Shown one piece after another: positions 56,778 to 64,000 of a DNA stretch of 64,000 nucleotides (positions are counted from its first letter, which is position 1; every line of letters starts with the position of its first letter). The DNA comes from Paracidovorax avenae (lineage in GTDB: Bacteria > Pseudomonadota > Gammaproteobacteria > Burkholderiales > Burkholderiaceae_C). Location: positions 310,001-374,000 of the forward strand of contig NZ_CP156079.1 in assembly GCF_040892545.1 (NCBI RefSeq), read 5' to 3'. Made by a program: the position numbers and the translations under genes. Under the pieces are notes generated by a model. That model saw only the letters and a list, made by a program, of their open reading frames with translations. It searched no databases and was not told the origin of the DNA.

Positions 56778-57941
56778 ATGAGCGCGCGCACGCTCCACGC
56801 CGCTCCGGCCGCGGGCATGCCGTCCGCGCGGCGGCCGCGCGTGCTGCATTTCGTGACCGGCGGCTTCTCCGGTGCCACGCAGGTGGCCGTCGATCTGGTG
56901 CGCGCGCACGCGGGCTCCGGCCGTTTCGAAGCCCTGCTGGCGCTGCGCTCCAAGCGCCGCACCACCACCCCCGAACGCGTTGCGGCGCTGCGGGCCGAAG
57001 GCATGGCGTTGGAACTGGTACCCGGCTGGGCGCATGCGGTCACCGTGTGGCAGCTGGCGGCGCTCTGCCGGCGCTGGCAGCCCGACATCCTGGTCGCGCA
57101 CGGTTTCAGCGAGCACCTCTGGGGCCGCTATGCCGGCCTGCTCGCGGGCGTGCCCCGGCTGGTGCACGTGGAGCACAACTCCCGCGAGCGCTACACCGCC
57201 TGGCGCCTGGCGCAGGCGCGCTGGCTGGCGCGGCGCACGGCCGCCATCGTCGGGGTGTCCGAAGGCGTGCGCAGCACACTGCTGGAGCGCGGCTTCCCGG
57301 CGGAGCGCATCCATGCCATTCCCAACGGCGTACGGCTCGAGCCCTTCGCCCAGGCCGCCGCCCACCCCTTTGCCGCGCGCGAGCCCGGCATCGTGATGGC
57401 CGCCCGCTTCGCCCGCCAGAAGGACCATGCCACGCTGCTGCGCGCCGTGGCGCTGTTGCGCGATCGCGGCCTCACTCCGCCCGTGCGGCTGGCCGGTGGC
57501 GGCAAGGCCGGCGCGCGGCAGGCCGCCGAGCGGCTGGCGCGCGAATTGAACCTGCTGCCCCAGGTGCAGTTCATCGGCCACTGCGCCGACGTGCCGGGGC
57601 TGCTGATGGGCCAGCGGATCTGCGTGCTCTCCACGCATTACGAAGGCATGCCGCTGTCGCTTATCGAGGGCATGGCCGCCGGCTGCGCGGTGGTGGGCAG
57701 CCGCGTGGTGGGCGTGCAGGAAGTGATCGCGCCGGGACGCACGGGCCTGCTGGCCGAGCCGGGCGATGCCGCATCGCTGGCCGATGCGCTGGCGCTGCTG
57801 CTGACCGATGCCGAGGCCGCTGCCCGCATGGCTGCCGCCGCGCGCGCGGACGCCGTGGCGCATTACGGCCTGCCCACCATGACGGCGCGCTACGAAGCCC
57901 TCCTGGAGGGCCTGATGCGCGAGGCGCCCGCTGCACCATGA
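56778..57941 (+). CDS. Glycosyltransferase family 4
   Basis: 387 residues with a GT-B fold. The N-terminal domain has HFVTGGFSGATQVAVDL; the C-terminal domain has AIPNGVRLEPF and the donor-binding THYEGMPLSLIEGMAAG (the EX7E motif), followed by GVQEVIAPGRTGLL. It transfers a nucleotide-activated sugar in the cytoplasm. It starts 10 bases after the ligase gene and overlaps the next gene by four bases. Confidence 0.9.
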   Translation: MSARTLHAAPAAGMPSARRPRVLHFVTGGFSGATQVAVDLVRAHAGSGRFEALLALRSKRRTTTPERVAALRAEGMALELVPGWAHAVTVWQLAALCRRWQPDILVAHGFSEHLWGRYAGLLAGVPRLVHVEHNSRERYTAWRLAQARWLARRTAAIVGVSEGVRSTLLERGFPAERIHAIPNGVRLEPFAQAAAHPFAAREPGIVMAARFARQKDHATLLRAVALLRDRGLTPPVRLAGGGKAGARQAAERLARELNLLPQVQFIGHCADVPGLLMGQRICVLSTHYEGMPLSLIEGMAAGCAVVGSRVVGVQEVIAPGRTGLLAEPGDAASLADALALLLTDAEAAARMAAAARADAVAHYGLPTMTARYEALLEGLMREAPAAP

Positions 57942-58999
57942 CGCTCTCCGCATCCCCGATGGCAGCCCGCACGGCCGCTGCGCCCTGGCTCAGCGTGCTG
58001 GTGCCTGTCTTCAACGTGCGCGACTACCTGGCCGAATGCGTCGAATCCGTGCTGGCCCAGGCGCCGGCCGATGCGGGTGTCGAAGTGTTGCTGCTGGACG
58101 ACTGCTCCACCGATGGCTCGACCGAGGCCATGGCCGCCCTGGATGCCCGCTGGCCCGGCCGCCTGCGGCTGATGCACCACGGGCGCAATGCGGGCCTGAG
58201 CGCCGCGCGCAACACGATGATCGCCGCGGCGCGGGGCGACTACCTCTGGTTTCTCGACTCCGATGACAAGCTCCTGCCCGGCGCCATCGGGGGCTTGAGC
58301 GAAGTGGTGCGCCTGCATGCGCCCGACGCCGTGCTGTGCGACTTCGCCGTCTGGCGCGAGCGCCCGCGCCTGAAGCACCGCCTGCGCGGCGAAGGCCACC
58401 GCGGCAGCTTCGACGGCCCGCACGCCACGCTGCGCCCCGGCGGGCCGGAACTGCTGGCCGGGCTGCTGTCCACGGGGCAGCTGCATGCCTGGTCCAAGAT
58501 CACGCGCCGCGCCCTCTGGCCGGATGCCGTGCGCTTTCCGGCCGGCCGGTACTTCGAGGACATGGCCACCATGCCGCTGGCGCTGCTGGGCGCACGCAGC
58601 TACTGGCACGCCCCCCGGCCCTGGGTGGCCTACCGCCAGCGCGGGGGCAGCATCCTGGCCACCATGACGCTGCCCAAGGCCCTGGACCAGTCCGCCGCAC
58701 TGCGGGCTTTCAGCGAAGCGCTGCGAGGCCGGCCCGAAGCCGGGGACGCGGCGCTGCGCTTCGCCCTGGCCCACCAGAGCGCGCGCAACCTGACAGGCGC
58801 CATGCGCGTGGTGGCCCGCGCCGCCGGCCAGCCCGGCGCCGACCCGGCGGCGCTGGACGCCGCCGCCGACCGCATCCGTGCCGATTTCGCCGCCGTATCG
58901 CCCCTGCCGGCCGGTGCGCTGGCGCGCGCGTATCTGCAGCGCGGCTGGTGGCTGCGGCGCCTGAAACTCCTGCGCGCCCACGCGCTTCGCCAACGATGA
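57938..58999 (+). CDS. Glycosyltransferase family 2
   Basis: 353 residues with a GT-A fold: VLVPVFNVRDYLAECVESVLAQ, LLDDCSTDGSTE and the metal-binding DSDD. It is an inverting sugar transferase in the surface-glycan pathway. ATGA overlaps at both ends show translational coupling with the GT4 gene before and the capsule-type transferase after it. Confidence 0.9.
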   Translation: MTLSASPMAARTAAAPWLSVLVPVFNVRDYLAECVESVLAQAPADAGVEVLLLDDCSTDGSTEAMAALDARWPGRLRLMHHGRNAGLSAARNTMIAAARGDYLWFLDSDDKLLPGAIGGLSEVVRLHAPDAVLCDFAVWRERPRLKHRLRGEGHRGSFDGPHATLRPGGPELLAGLLSTGQLHAWSKITRRALWPDAVRFPAGRYFEDMATMPLALLGARSYWHAPRPWVAYRQRGGSILATMTLPKALDQSAALRAFSEALRGRPEAGDAALRFALAHQSARNLTGAMRVVARAAGQPGADPAALDAAADRIRADFAAVSPLPAGALARAYLQRGWWLRRLKLLRAHALRQR

Positions 59000-60021
59000 A
59001 CCTGCCTGCACTTCCCCGTCCCACGCTCAAGACGCATGGCGAACTCTGGCTGGCGCGCGGCCTGCGCTGGTTCTACGGCCTGTGGCCGCGCCGTCTCGAG
59101 GACTGTCCCCCGCCGCCGTTCGCGCTGCATGCGATCGCGCCTGCCCGGGGCATGCCGGCGGACCGGGAGGACGAGGCGGGGCGGCGCCCCATTCCGCGCG
59201 TCATCTGGGCCTACTGGAAAGGGGCCACTCCGCCGCTGCTGATCCAGCGCTGCTTCGCCAACTGGCGGCGCAACAGCCCGGGCTACGAGATCCGCCTGCT
59301 GGACGATGTCTCCGCCCGGGCGTGGCTGCCGGACATCCCGGCCGTGCTCGACGACGTGTCGCCCGCGAAGCGCGCCGACTGGATCCGCCTGGAACTGCTG
59401 CGGCTGCATGGCGGCATCTGGGTGGATGCCAGCACCATCCTCACGGCGCCGCTGGACTGGGTGCTGGCGCAGCAGGAGCGCACCCCGGCCGACTTCGTGG
59501 GCTTCTATCTCGGGCGCCATACCCGCGATGCCGCCTATCCGGTGGTGGAGAACTGGTTCATGGCGGCGCCCCCGGGCAGCCGCTTCATCGCCGACCTGCA
59601 GCAGGAGTTCACCACCCAGGTGATCCACCGCACGGGGCACGAATACATCGCCCACCTGCAATCCCTGGGCGTGTACGAGGAAGTGCGGCAGTACATCGAT
59701 GCGCCGGACTACCTCAGCATGCACCTGGCGCTGCAGTTCATCCTGCGCGCGCGCGGCGGCTACCGGCTGGCGCTGGCCCGCGCGGAAGACGGGCCGTTCT
59801 ACTACCACATGCTCGGGCGCTGGCAACGCACGCAACTCAAGCTGCGGCTGCTGTTCTCGCGGCCCGCGGGCGCGCTGCCGCCCCTCATCAAGCTGCGCGC
59901 GCCCGACCGCAGGCGGCTGGACGACTATCTGGCGCGGGGGCTCTACCTTCCGGACAGCATCGCCGCACGGCACCTGATGGCGGAGACCGGTCCTGCCGTC
60001 ATGCCGGCGAGCCCGCGCTGA
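58996..60021 (+). CDS. Capsular polysaccharide synthesis-type glycosyltransferase
   Basis: 341 residues, Caps_synth family, with IPRVIWAYWKGATPPLLIQRCF, RADWIRLELLRLHGGIWVDASTIL and FVGFYLGRHTRDAAYPVVENW. It mirrors the product of 54287-55279 block for block, so the two arose by duplication and now flank the ligase, GT4 and GT2 genes. It ends the coupled run, and its last 23 bases overlap the 3' end of the opposite nitronate monooxygenase gene. Confidence 0.86.
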   Translation: MNLPALPRPTLKTHGELWLARGLRWFYGLWPRRLEDCPPPPFALHAIAPARGMPADREDEAGRRPIPRVIWAYWKGATPPLLIQRCFANWRRNSPGYEIRLLDDVSARAWLPDIPAVLDDVSPAKRADWIRLELLRLHGGIWVDASTILTAPLDWVLAQQERTPADFVGFYLGRHTRDAAYPVVENWFMAAPPGSRFIADLQQEFTTQVIHRTGHEYIAHLQSLGVYEEVRQYIDAPDYLSMHLALQFILRARGGYRLALARAEDGPFYYHMLGRWQRTQLKLRLLFSRPAGALPPLIKLRAPDRRRLDDYLARGLYLPDSIAARHLMAETGPAVMPASPR

Positions 60022-61096
60022 CCCCGCCCGCCGCGGCCCGCCATTCGCTGGCCAGCAGCGCCACCAGTTCGCCCGCCGGCATCGGCCGCACCGCCGCCAC
60101 GCCCTGGCCGGCCCACAGCGCCACCGCGTCGGCGCAGCCCCGGGCCGCGGCGGCCTTGCGCACCGGGCCCATCAGCGCGTTCTGCACCGGGTAGGCCGGC
60201 ACGCTGCCTTCCCAGGGGGCGAGCCGCTCCATGGTGGCGTTGACGATGCCGCGCGCCGGCCGGCCCGAGAACACGCGGGTGAGGCGGGTGCTGGTCTCGC
60301 CCGCCCGGGCCAGCGCCGCCCGGTAGGCCGGGGCGATGGCCGACTCGGGGCAGGACAGGAAGGCCGTGCCCATCTGCGCACCTTCGGCGCCCAGGGCCTG
60401 CGCCGCGGCGATGCCGCGGCCGTCCATGATGGCGCCGGCCGCGATGACCGGAATGCGCAGCGCGTCCACGCACTGCGGCACCAGGGCCAGCGTGCTGACC
60501 TGGCTGGATTCGAAGTCGGCCAGGAAGGTGCCCCGGTGGCCGCCGGCCTCCAGTCCGCTGGCGCAGACCGCATCGGCGCCCACGTCGGCCCAGGCACGGG
60601 CTTCCGCCACGGTGGTGGCGGTGCCGATGACGACGCAGCCCGCCGCCTGCAGCCGTTCCACCTGGCGCGCGTCGAGGATGCCGAAGGTGAAGCTGGCGAC
60701 GGCCGGGCGGGCCTCTACCAGGGCCTCGAACTGCGCCGCGAAGTCTTCGCACCATTGCGCGGGCACGGCGGGCTCCAGGCCGAATTCCGCGTACAGCGGC
60801 GCCAGCCGGTCCAGCGCCTCGCGCACCGTGGCGGCGTCGGGCGAGGGGGTGTCCTGCACGAAGAGGTTCATGCCGAAGGGGCGGGCCGTGCGGCGGCGCA
60901 CTTCGGCGGCGGCCTCGGCCATGGCGGCGGGCGAGCGCATGCCGCAGCCCAGCGTGCCCAGTCCACCGGCGTCGGACACGGCGGCGGCCAGGGCGGGCGT
61001 GTCGGCGCCGGTCATGGGGCCCTGCACGATGGGCAGGGCGATGCCCAGGCGGTCGAACAGCGGGGTGCGGCGGGGTGAAAGGGCCGTGGTCGGCAT
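59999..61096 (-). CDS. Nitronate monooxygenase
   Basis: 365 residues of the FMN-dependent 2-nitropropane dioxygenase family: LPIVQGPMTGADTPALAAAVSDAGGLG, GADAVCASGLEAGGHRG with the active-site His, and IPVIAAGAIMDGRGIAAAQALGAEGAQMGTAF for FMN. It oxidises alkyl nitronates, protecting against nitro compounds. The 23-base antiparallel overlap with the glycosyltransferase gene is small and ordinary for this dense genome. Confidence 0.92.
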   Translation of the reverse strand: MPTTALSPRRTPLFDRLGIALPIVQGPMTGADTPALAAAVSDAGGLGTLGCGMRSPAAMAEAAAEVRRRTARPFGMNLFVQDTPSPDAATVREALDRLAPLYAEFGLEPAVPAQWCEDFAAQFEALVEARPAVASFTFGILDARQVERLQAAGCVVIGTATTVAEARAWADVGADAVCASGLEAGGHRGTFLADFESSQVSTLALVPQCVDALRIPVIAAGAIMDGRGIAAAQALGAEGAQMGTAFLSCPESAIAPAYRAALARAGETSTRLTRVFSGRPARGIVNATMERLAPWEGSVPAYPVQNALMGPVRKAAAARGCADAVALWAGQGVAAVRPMPAGELVALLASEWRAAAGGVSAGSPA

Positions 61097-61135
61097 GGCG
61101 GGTCTCCGATGGATGGGAACAGGGTATGGCCGGGT

Positions 61136-62020
61136 TCAGGCGCCTGGCGGCATGCCGGCAGGAGTGCCGCGCAGCGCGTCCAGCAGCGCATCCAGGGCCG
61201 GCGTGTGCCAGCCGCGCCGGCGCACCAGCACCGTCTCCCGGTCGGGCAGCGGCACCCAGCGCAGCGCAGGTGGCTCGCGCATCAGGTCGATGACGGACTG
61301 CGGCACCACGCCGGCGCAACGCCCCGCGGCCACGCAGGCCAGGATGGCGTGGTAGGAGGCCAGCTCCAGCACATGGGGCGCGGCGCCGTGCCGCTGCGCG
61401 CGCATCCAGTCCTCGCCCATGCGGCGGTAGGTACAGCCGGGGCCGAAGGCGGCGAGCGTGTCCACCTGCAGGTCGCCGGGCCGCTCCACCGGCGGGTGGC
61501 CGGCCGGCAAGGCAACGAGCAGCGATTCGGTGAAGACGGGCGTGCGGTCCACCGGTGCCTCCGGGTCCACACCCGGCGGCGGCCAGGCGACCAGGGCGCA
61601 GTCGCTGGCGTGTGCCAGCACCTGGTCCACCAGGTCGCGCGACGCGCCGGTGCGCAGTTCCAGTTGCAGGCCGGGCCATCGGGCGTGCAGGCGGGCGAGG
61701 GGGGCCGGCAGGCGCGCGGCGGCGGTGCTCTCCATGGCGCCCAGGCGCAGCCGGCCCACGGGCGTGCCGGGGTGCAGGGCCTGGCGGGCTTCTTCGGCCA
61801 GCGCCAGCAGGCGGTCGGCATAGGCCACCAGCGAGGTCCCGGCCGGCGTGAGGGCCATGCGCCGCCCTTCGCGCACGAACAGTGTGGCGCCCAGCTGTTC
61901 CTCCAGTTGCTGCACCCGGGTGGTCACGTTCGACTGCACCCGGCCCAGCCGCTCGGCCGCACGCGTGACGCTGCCTTCGGCCGCGACGGCGCGAAAGATT
62001 TCCAGGGCGGACAGGTCCAT
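61136..62020 (-). CDS. LysR-family transcriptional regulator
   Basis: 294 residues: helix-turn-helix in the first 60 residues (FRAVAAEGSVTRAAERLGRVQSNVTTRVQQLEE), then a ligand-binding domain. ATG 62020 begins exactly at MDLSALEIF, the usual LysR start. It is divergent from an MFS gene with a T-N11-A operator between them, so the MFS protein is the likely target. Confidence 0.92.
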   Translation of the reverse strand: MDLSALEIFRAVAAEGSVTRAAERLGRVQSNVTTRVQQLEEQLGATLFVREGRRMALTPAGTSLVAYADRLLALAEEARQALHPGTPVGRLRLGAMESTAAARLPAPLARLHARWPGLQLELRTGASRDLVDQVLAHASDCALVAWPPPGVDPEAPVDRTPVFTESLLVALPAGHPPVERPGDLQVDTLAAFGPGCTYRRMGEDWMRAQRHGAAPHVLELASYHAILACVAAGRCAGVVPQSVIDLMREPPALRWVPLPDRETVLVRRRGWHTPALDALLDALRGTPAGMPPGA

Positions 62021-62040
62021 GAAATTCTTTTTGAGAGATT

Positions 62041-62059
62041 GATTGTTTGAATAATAATC
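62041..62059. promoter_or_regulatory. LysR-type operator (T-N11-A)
   Basis: GATT-N11-AATC is a perfect dyad meeting the LysR rule, in a 70-base AT-rich gap between the divergent lysR and MFS genes. It is 21 bases from the lysR start and 32 from the MFS start, so one bound regulator could control both. Confidence 0.65.
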
Positions 62060-62090
62060 TGAAAAAGAGAATAAACAAGACGAGGCCCGC

Positions 62091-63371
62091 ATGGCACCCG
62101 AAACCGTCCCGGCCGATACCCTGGCCAAGCCCCCCACCCTGGTGGACAACCCACTGGCGGTCGCCCTGGCCGGCATGGCCGCGCTTGGCGCCGCCATGGG
62201 CATCGGCCGCTTCGCCTTCACCCCGCTGCTGCCCATGATGCTGGGCGATGGCGTGCTCACCCTCGCGGGCGGAAGCTGGCTGGCCACGGTCAACTACGTG
62301 GGCTATCTGGTGGGTGCCCTGGCCTGCATGGCGCTGCCGTGGCTGGCGCCGGACGCGTTCCGCCCATGGCAGGGAGCCCGGCTCACGCGCTGGGGGCTGG
62401 CGGCCACCGTGCTGCTGACGTGCGGCATGGCGCTGCCCCTGCCCGGCGCATGGCCGCTGCTGCGCGCGGCGGCAGGCGTTGCCAGCGCGGTGGTGTTCCT
62501 CAACGTGTCGTCCTGGTGCATGGCGCGGCTGGTGGCGATGGGGCAGCCGGCGCTGGGCGGGCTGATTTTCTGCGGGCCGGGACTGGGCATCGTGCTGACG
62601 GGACTGTCGGGCAGCGCCATGGTTGCGGCGCACTGGCGGGCCGCCACGGCCTGGGCGGTCTTCGGGCTGCTTTGCGCGGTGCTGTGCGCGCTGGTCTGGC
62701 CGGTGGTGCGCGGGTCGGCGCGGCCTGCGGCGGGCGCGTCGGGGCCGGCTGCGGCGCAGGCTGCCGCTCCCGGGGCCCGCGGCGGCCGCTCCGCCCGTGC
62801 GCTGCTCACGCTGGCCTATGGGCTGGCGGGGCTGGGATATATCGTCACCGCCACGTTCCTGCCGGTGATCGCGCGCGGGGTGCTGCCGGCCGGATCGCCC
62901 TGGCCCGATCTGTTCTGGCCGGTGTTCGGCGCGGGCGTGGCGCTGGGCGCTGCGCTGTCCACCCGGACCCCGGCGGCCTGGGACCGGCGCTGGCTGCTGG
63001 CGGGCTGCTATGCGCTGCAGGCCTTCTCCATCGGCCTGGGCCTGGCATGGCCGGGCGTGCCCGGCTTCGCCCTGGGCAGCCTGCTGCTGGGGCTGCCTTT
63101 CACCGCCATCACGTTCTATGCGCTGCAGGAAGCGCGGCGCATCTGGCCGGCGGCGGGCGACAGCTTCGCGGGCCTGCTGACGGTAGCCTACGGCCTGGGC
63201 CAGATCGCCGGACCGCCGCTGGTGGCCTGGGCGCTGCACCATGCGGCCACGCCGCGGCAGGGGTTCGCGCACGGCCTGGCGATGGCGGCCGGCGCGCTGT
63301 GCCTGGGGGCCGCGATGCTGGGCGCGATGGCGTGGCGGTGGCCGCCGGAGCCGCGGCCGGAAGGGGGCTGA
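62091..63371 (+). CDS. YbfB/YjiJ-family MFS transporter
   Basis: 426 residues and about twelve helices. The N-terminal ALGAAMGIGRFAFTPLLPMM and WLATVNYVGYLVGAL are signatures of the YbfB/YjiJ (MFS_4) group, probably exporters of unknown substrate. Expression is probably controlled by the divergent LysR regulator. Confidence 0.88.
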   Translation: MAPETVPADTLAKPPTLVDNPLAVALAGMAALGAAMGIGRFAFTPLLPMMLGDGVLTLAGGSWLATVNYVGYLVGALACMALPWLAPDAFRPWQGARLTRWGLAATVLLTCGMALPLPGAWPLLRAAAGVASAVVFLNVSSWCMARLVAMGQPALGGLIFCGPGLGIVLTGLSGSAMVAAHWRAATAWAVFGLLCAVLCALVWPVVRGSARPAAGASGPAAAQAAAPGARGGRSARALLTLAYGLAGLGYIVTATFLPVIARGVLPAGSPWPDLFWPVFGAGVALGAALSTRTPAAWDRRWLLAGCYALQAFSIGLGLAWPGVPGFALGSLLLGLPFTAITFYALQEARRIWPAAGDSFAGLLTVAYGLGQIAGPPLVAWALHHAATPRQGFAHGLAMAAGALCLGAAMLGAMAWRWPPEPRPEGG

Positions 63372-63399
63372 TGCGCAGCGCGGCGCGGACGGACGGAGG

Positions 63400-64000
63400 T
63401 CAGCCGGCGCGCGGCAGCCGCAGCACGAAGCAGGCGCCCTCCGCGCCGTCGGGACGGTCCGTGCAGTACACGCTGCCGTCGTGCCGCTCCGCGATGGAGC
63501 GCACCAGGGCCAGGCCCAGGCCGACGCCGCCCGAGCGTTCACTGGCGCCGGGCAGGCGATAGAAGGGCTCGAAGATGCGTTCGCGCTGTGCCGGCGGCAC
63601 GCCGGGGCCCTGGTCGCAGACGCTCACCTCCACGTGCGTCGCCGTGCTGCGCAGCGTGACGGTGATGTCGCCCTGGCTGTAGCGCCGCGCGTTCTCCAGC
63701 AGGTTGCGCAGCGCGCGGCGCAGCAGCTTGGCGATGCCGCGCACTTCCAGCGCATCGGCGGCGGTGCCGTCGGCGGCCTGCAGTTCGGCGTCCACGCGCA
63801 CGCACTCCTCGGCGGCCAGGCCCATCAGGTCCACCGTTTCCACGGTGCCCATGTCGGCTTCGCGCGCGTCGAGGCGGCTGGCGAGCAGGATCTCGTCCAC
63901 CAGCTGGTCCAGCTCGGCGATGTTGCGCAGGATCTCGGAGCGGAACGCCGGCGAGGGCGTGCTGCCCTGCATCAGTTCCAGCCCCATGCGGATGCGCGTG
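63400..64000 (-). CDS. Sensor histidine kinase, C-terminal part (cut by window end)
   Basis: The last about 200 residues of a kinase; the 5' end lies beyond the window. Reading in from the edge, RIRMGLELM is the end of the H-box helix region. It is followed by the second dimerisation helix, the N-box (LRRALRNLLENARRYS), G1 (CDQGPGVPP), FEPFYRLP and G2 (GVGLGLALVRSIAERHDGSV). This is the HisKA plus HATPase core of an OmpR-type sensor. A response regulator gene is probably upstream, outside the window. Confidence 0.88.
   Translation of the reverse strand, partial: TRIRMGLELMQGSTPSPAFRSEILRNIAELDQLVDEILLASRLDAREADMGTVETVDLMGLAAEECVRVDAELQAADGTAADALEVRGIAKLLRRALRNLLENARRYSQGDITVTLRSTATHVEVSVCDQGPGVPPAQRERIFEPFYRLPGASERSGGVGLGLALVRSIAERHDGSVYCTDRPDGAEGACFVLRLPRAG

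Noticed and set aside
59943..63542. Minus-strand open frame of about 1200 codons with Arg/Gly/Pro-rich translation
   Set aside because: It is a shadow of the nitronate monooxygenase, LysR and MFS genes; composition is typical of wrong-frame GC-rich DNA.

Overview
The window is a 64 kb piece of a very GC-rich chromosome. Gene content and order point to a beta-proteobacterium of the Comamonadaceae, most likely Acidovorax (citrulli/avenae group). The evidence is a split MetH whose second part sits behind an SAH riboswitch, several Bug/TctC-type solute-binding proteins, a PII-AmtB operon preceded by a TorF-type porin, and a Comamonadaceae-like extragenic palindromic repeat downstream of amtB. The genus is an inference from family knowledge; no rRNA or tRNA gene was seen. 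There is no CRISPR array, integrase, transposase or prophage.

Layout. 0-11 kb: riboswitch-controlled metH (cobalamin and activation domains), a NYN-domain nuclease with a terminator hairpin in its leader, a small lipoprotein and a Tat-type phospholipase C, a diguanylate cyclase, YihY and DUF72 proteins, and a glycine-zipper protein. 11-19 kb: ferredoxin-NADP reductase, a LysR/SDR divergent pair, and a Bug-type binding protein divergent from a DctB/DctD-like two-component system. A sigma-54 promoter and tandem dyads lie between the last two. 19-24 kb: YifB, then a nitrogen-regulated operon (NtrC-like sites, sigma-54 promoter, porin-glnK-amtB), a palindromic repeat and a strong terminator. 24-29 kb: an SMP-30 lactonase, glcE and glcF with a DUF1275 membrane gene between them, and a ProQ-domain protein. 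29-36 kb: a secreted protein made of two large repeats, a candidate glycine-zipper toxin/immunity pair, glutathione peroxidase, an orphan TRAP binding protein, an EamA exporter and LplT. 36-44.5 kb: alr and a coupled membrane protein, a di-haem peroxidase, an orphan peptide-type ABC binding protein, and an IclR gene divergent from a Bug-fahA operon.

44.5-48.6 kb is a sharply AT-rich islet inside this chromosome. It holds an ABC-type ATPase fused to a C-terminal TOPRIM-like nuclease domain, followed 14 bases later by a DUF262 (GmrS/ParB-like) protein. The DUF262 frame is broken at a six-G tract. The two genes look like a transferred anti-phage or anti-plasmid cassette; I do not recognise the pairing as a named system, and it is the best candidate here for something undescribed. 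A 31-codon hydrophobic ORF lies antisense at its end.

48.6-64 kb: GST and ketopantoate reductase, an Ala/Gly-rich lipoprotein, radA, ilvE and a CHCC zinc finger. Next comes a cell-surface polysaccharide cluster with two paralogous capsule-type glycosyltransferases flanking an O-antigen ligase-like protein, a GT4 and a GT2. The window ends with a nitronate monooxygenase, a LysR/YbfB-type MFS divergent pair with a clear T-N11-A operator, and the 3' part of a histidine kinase cut by the window end.
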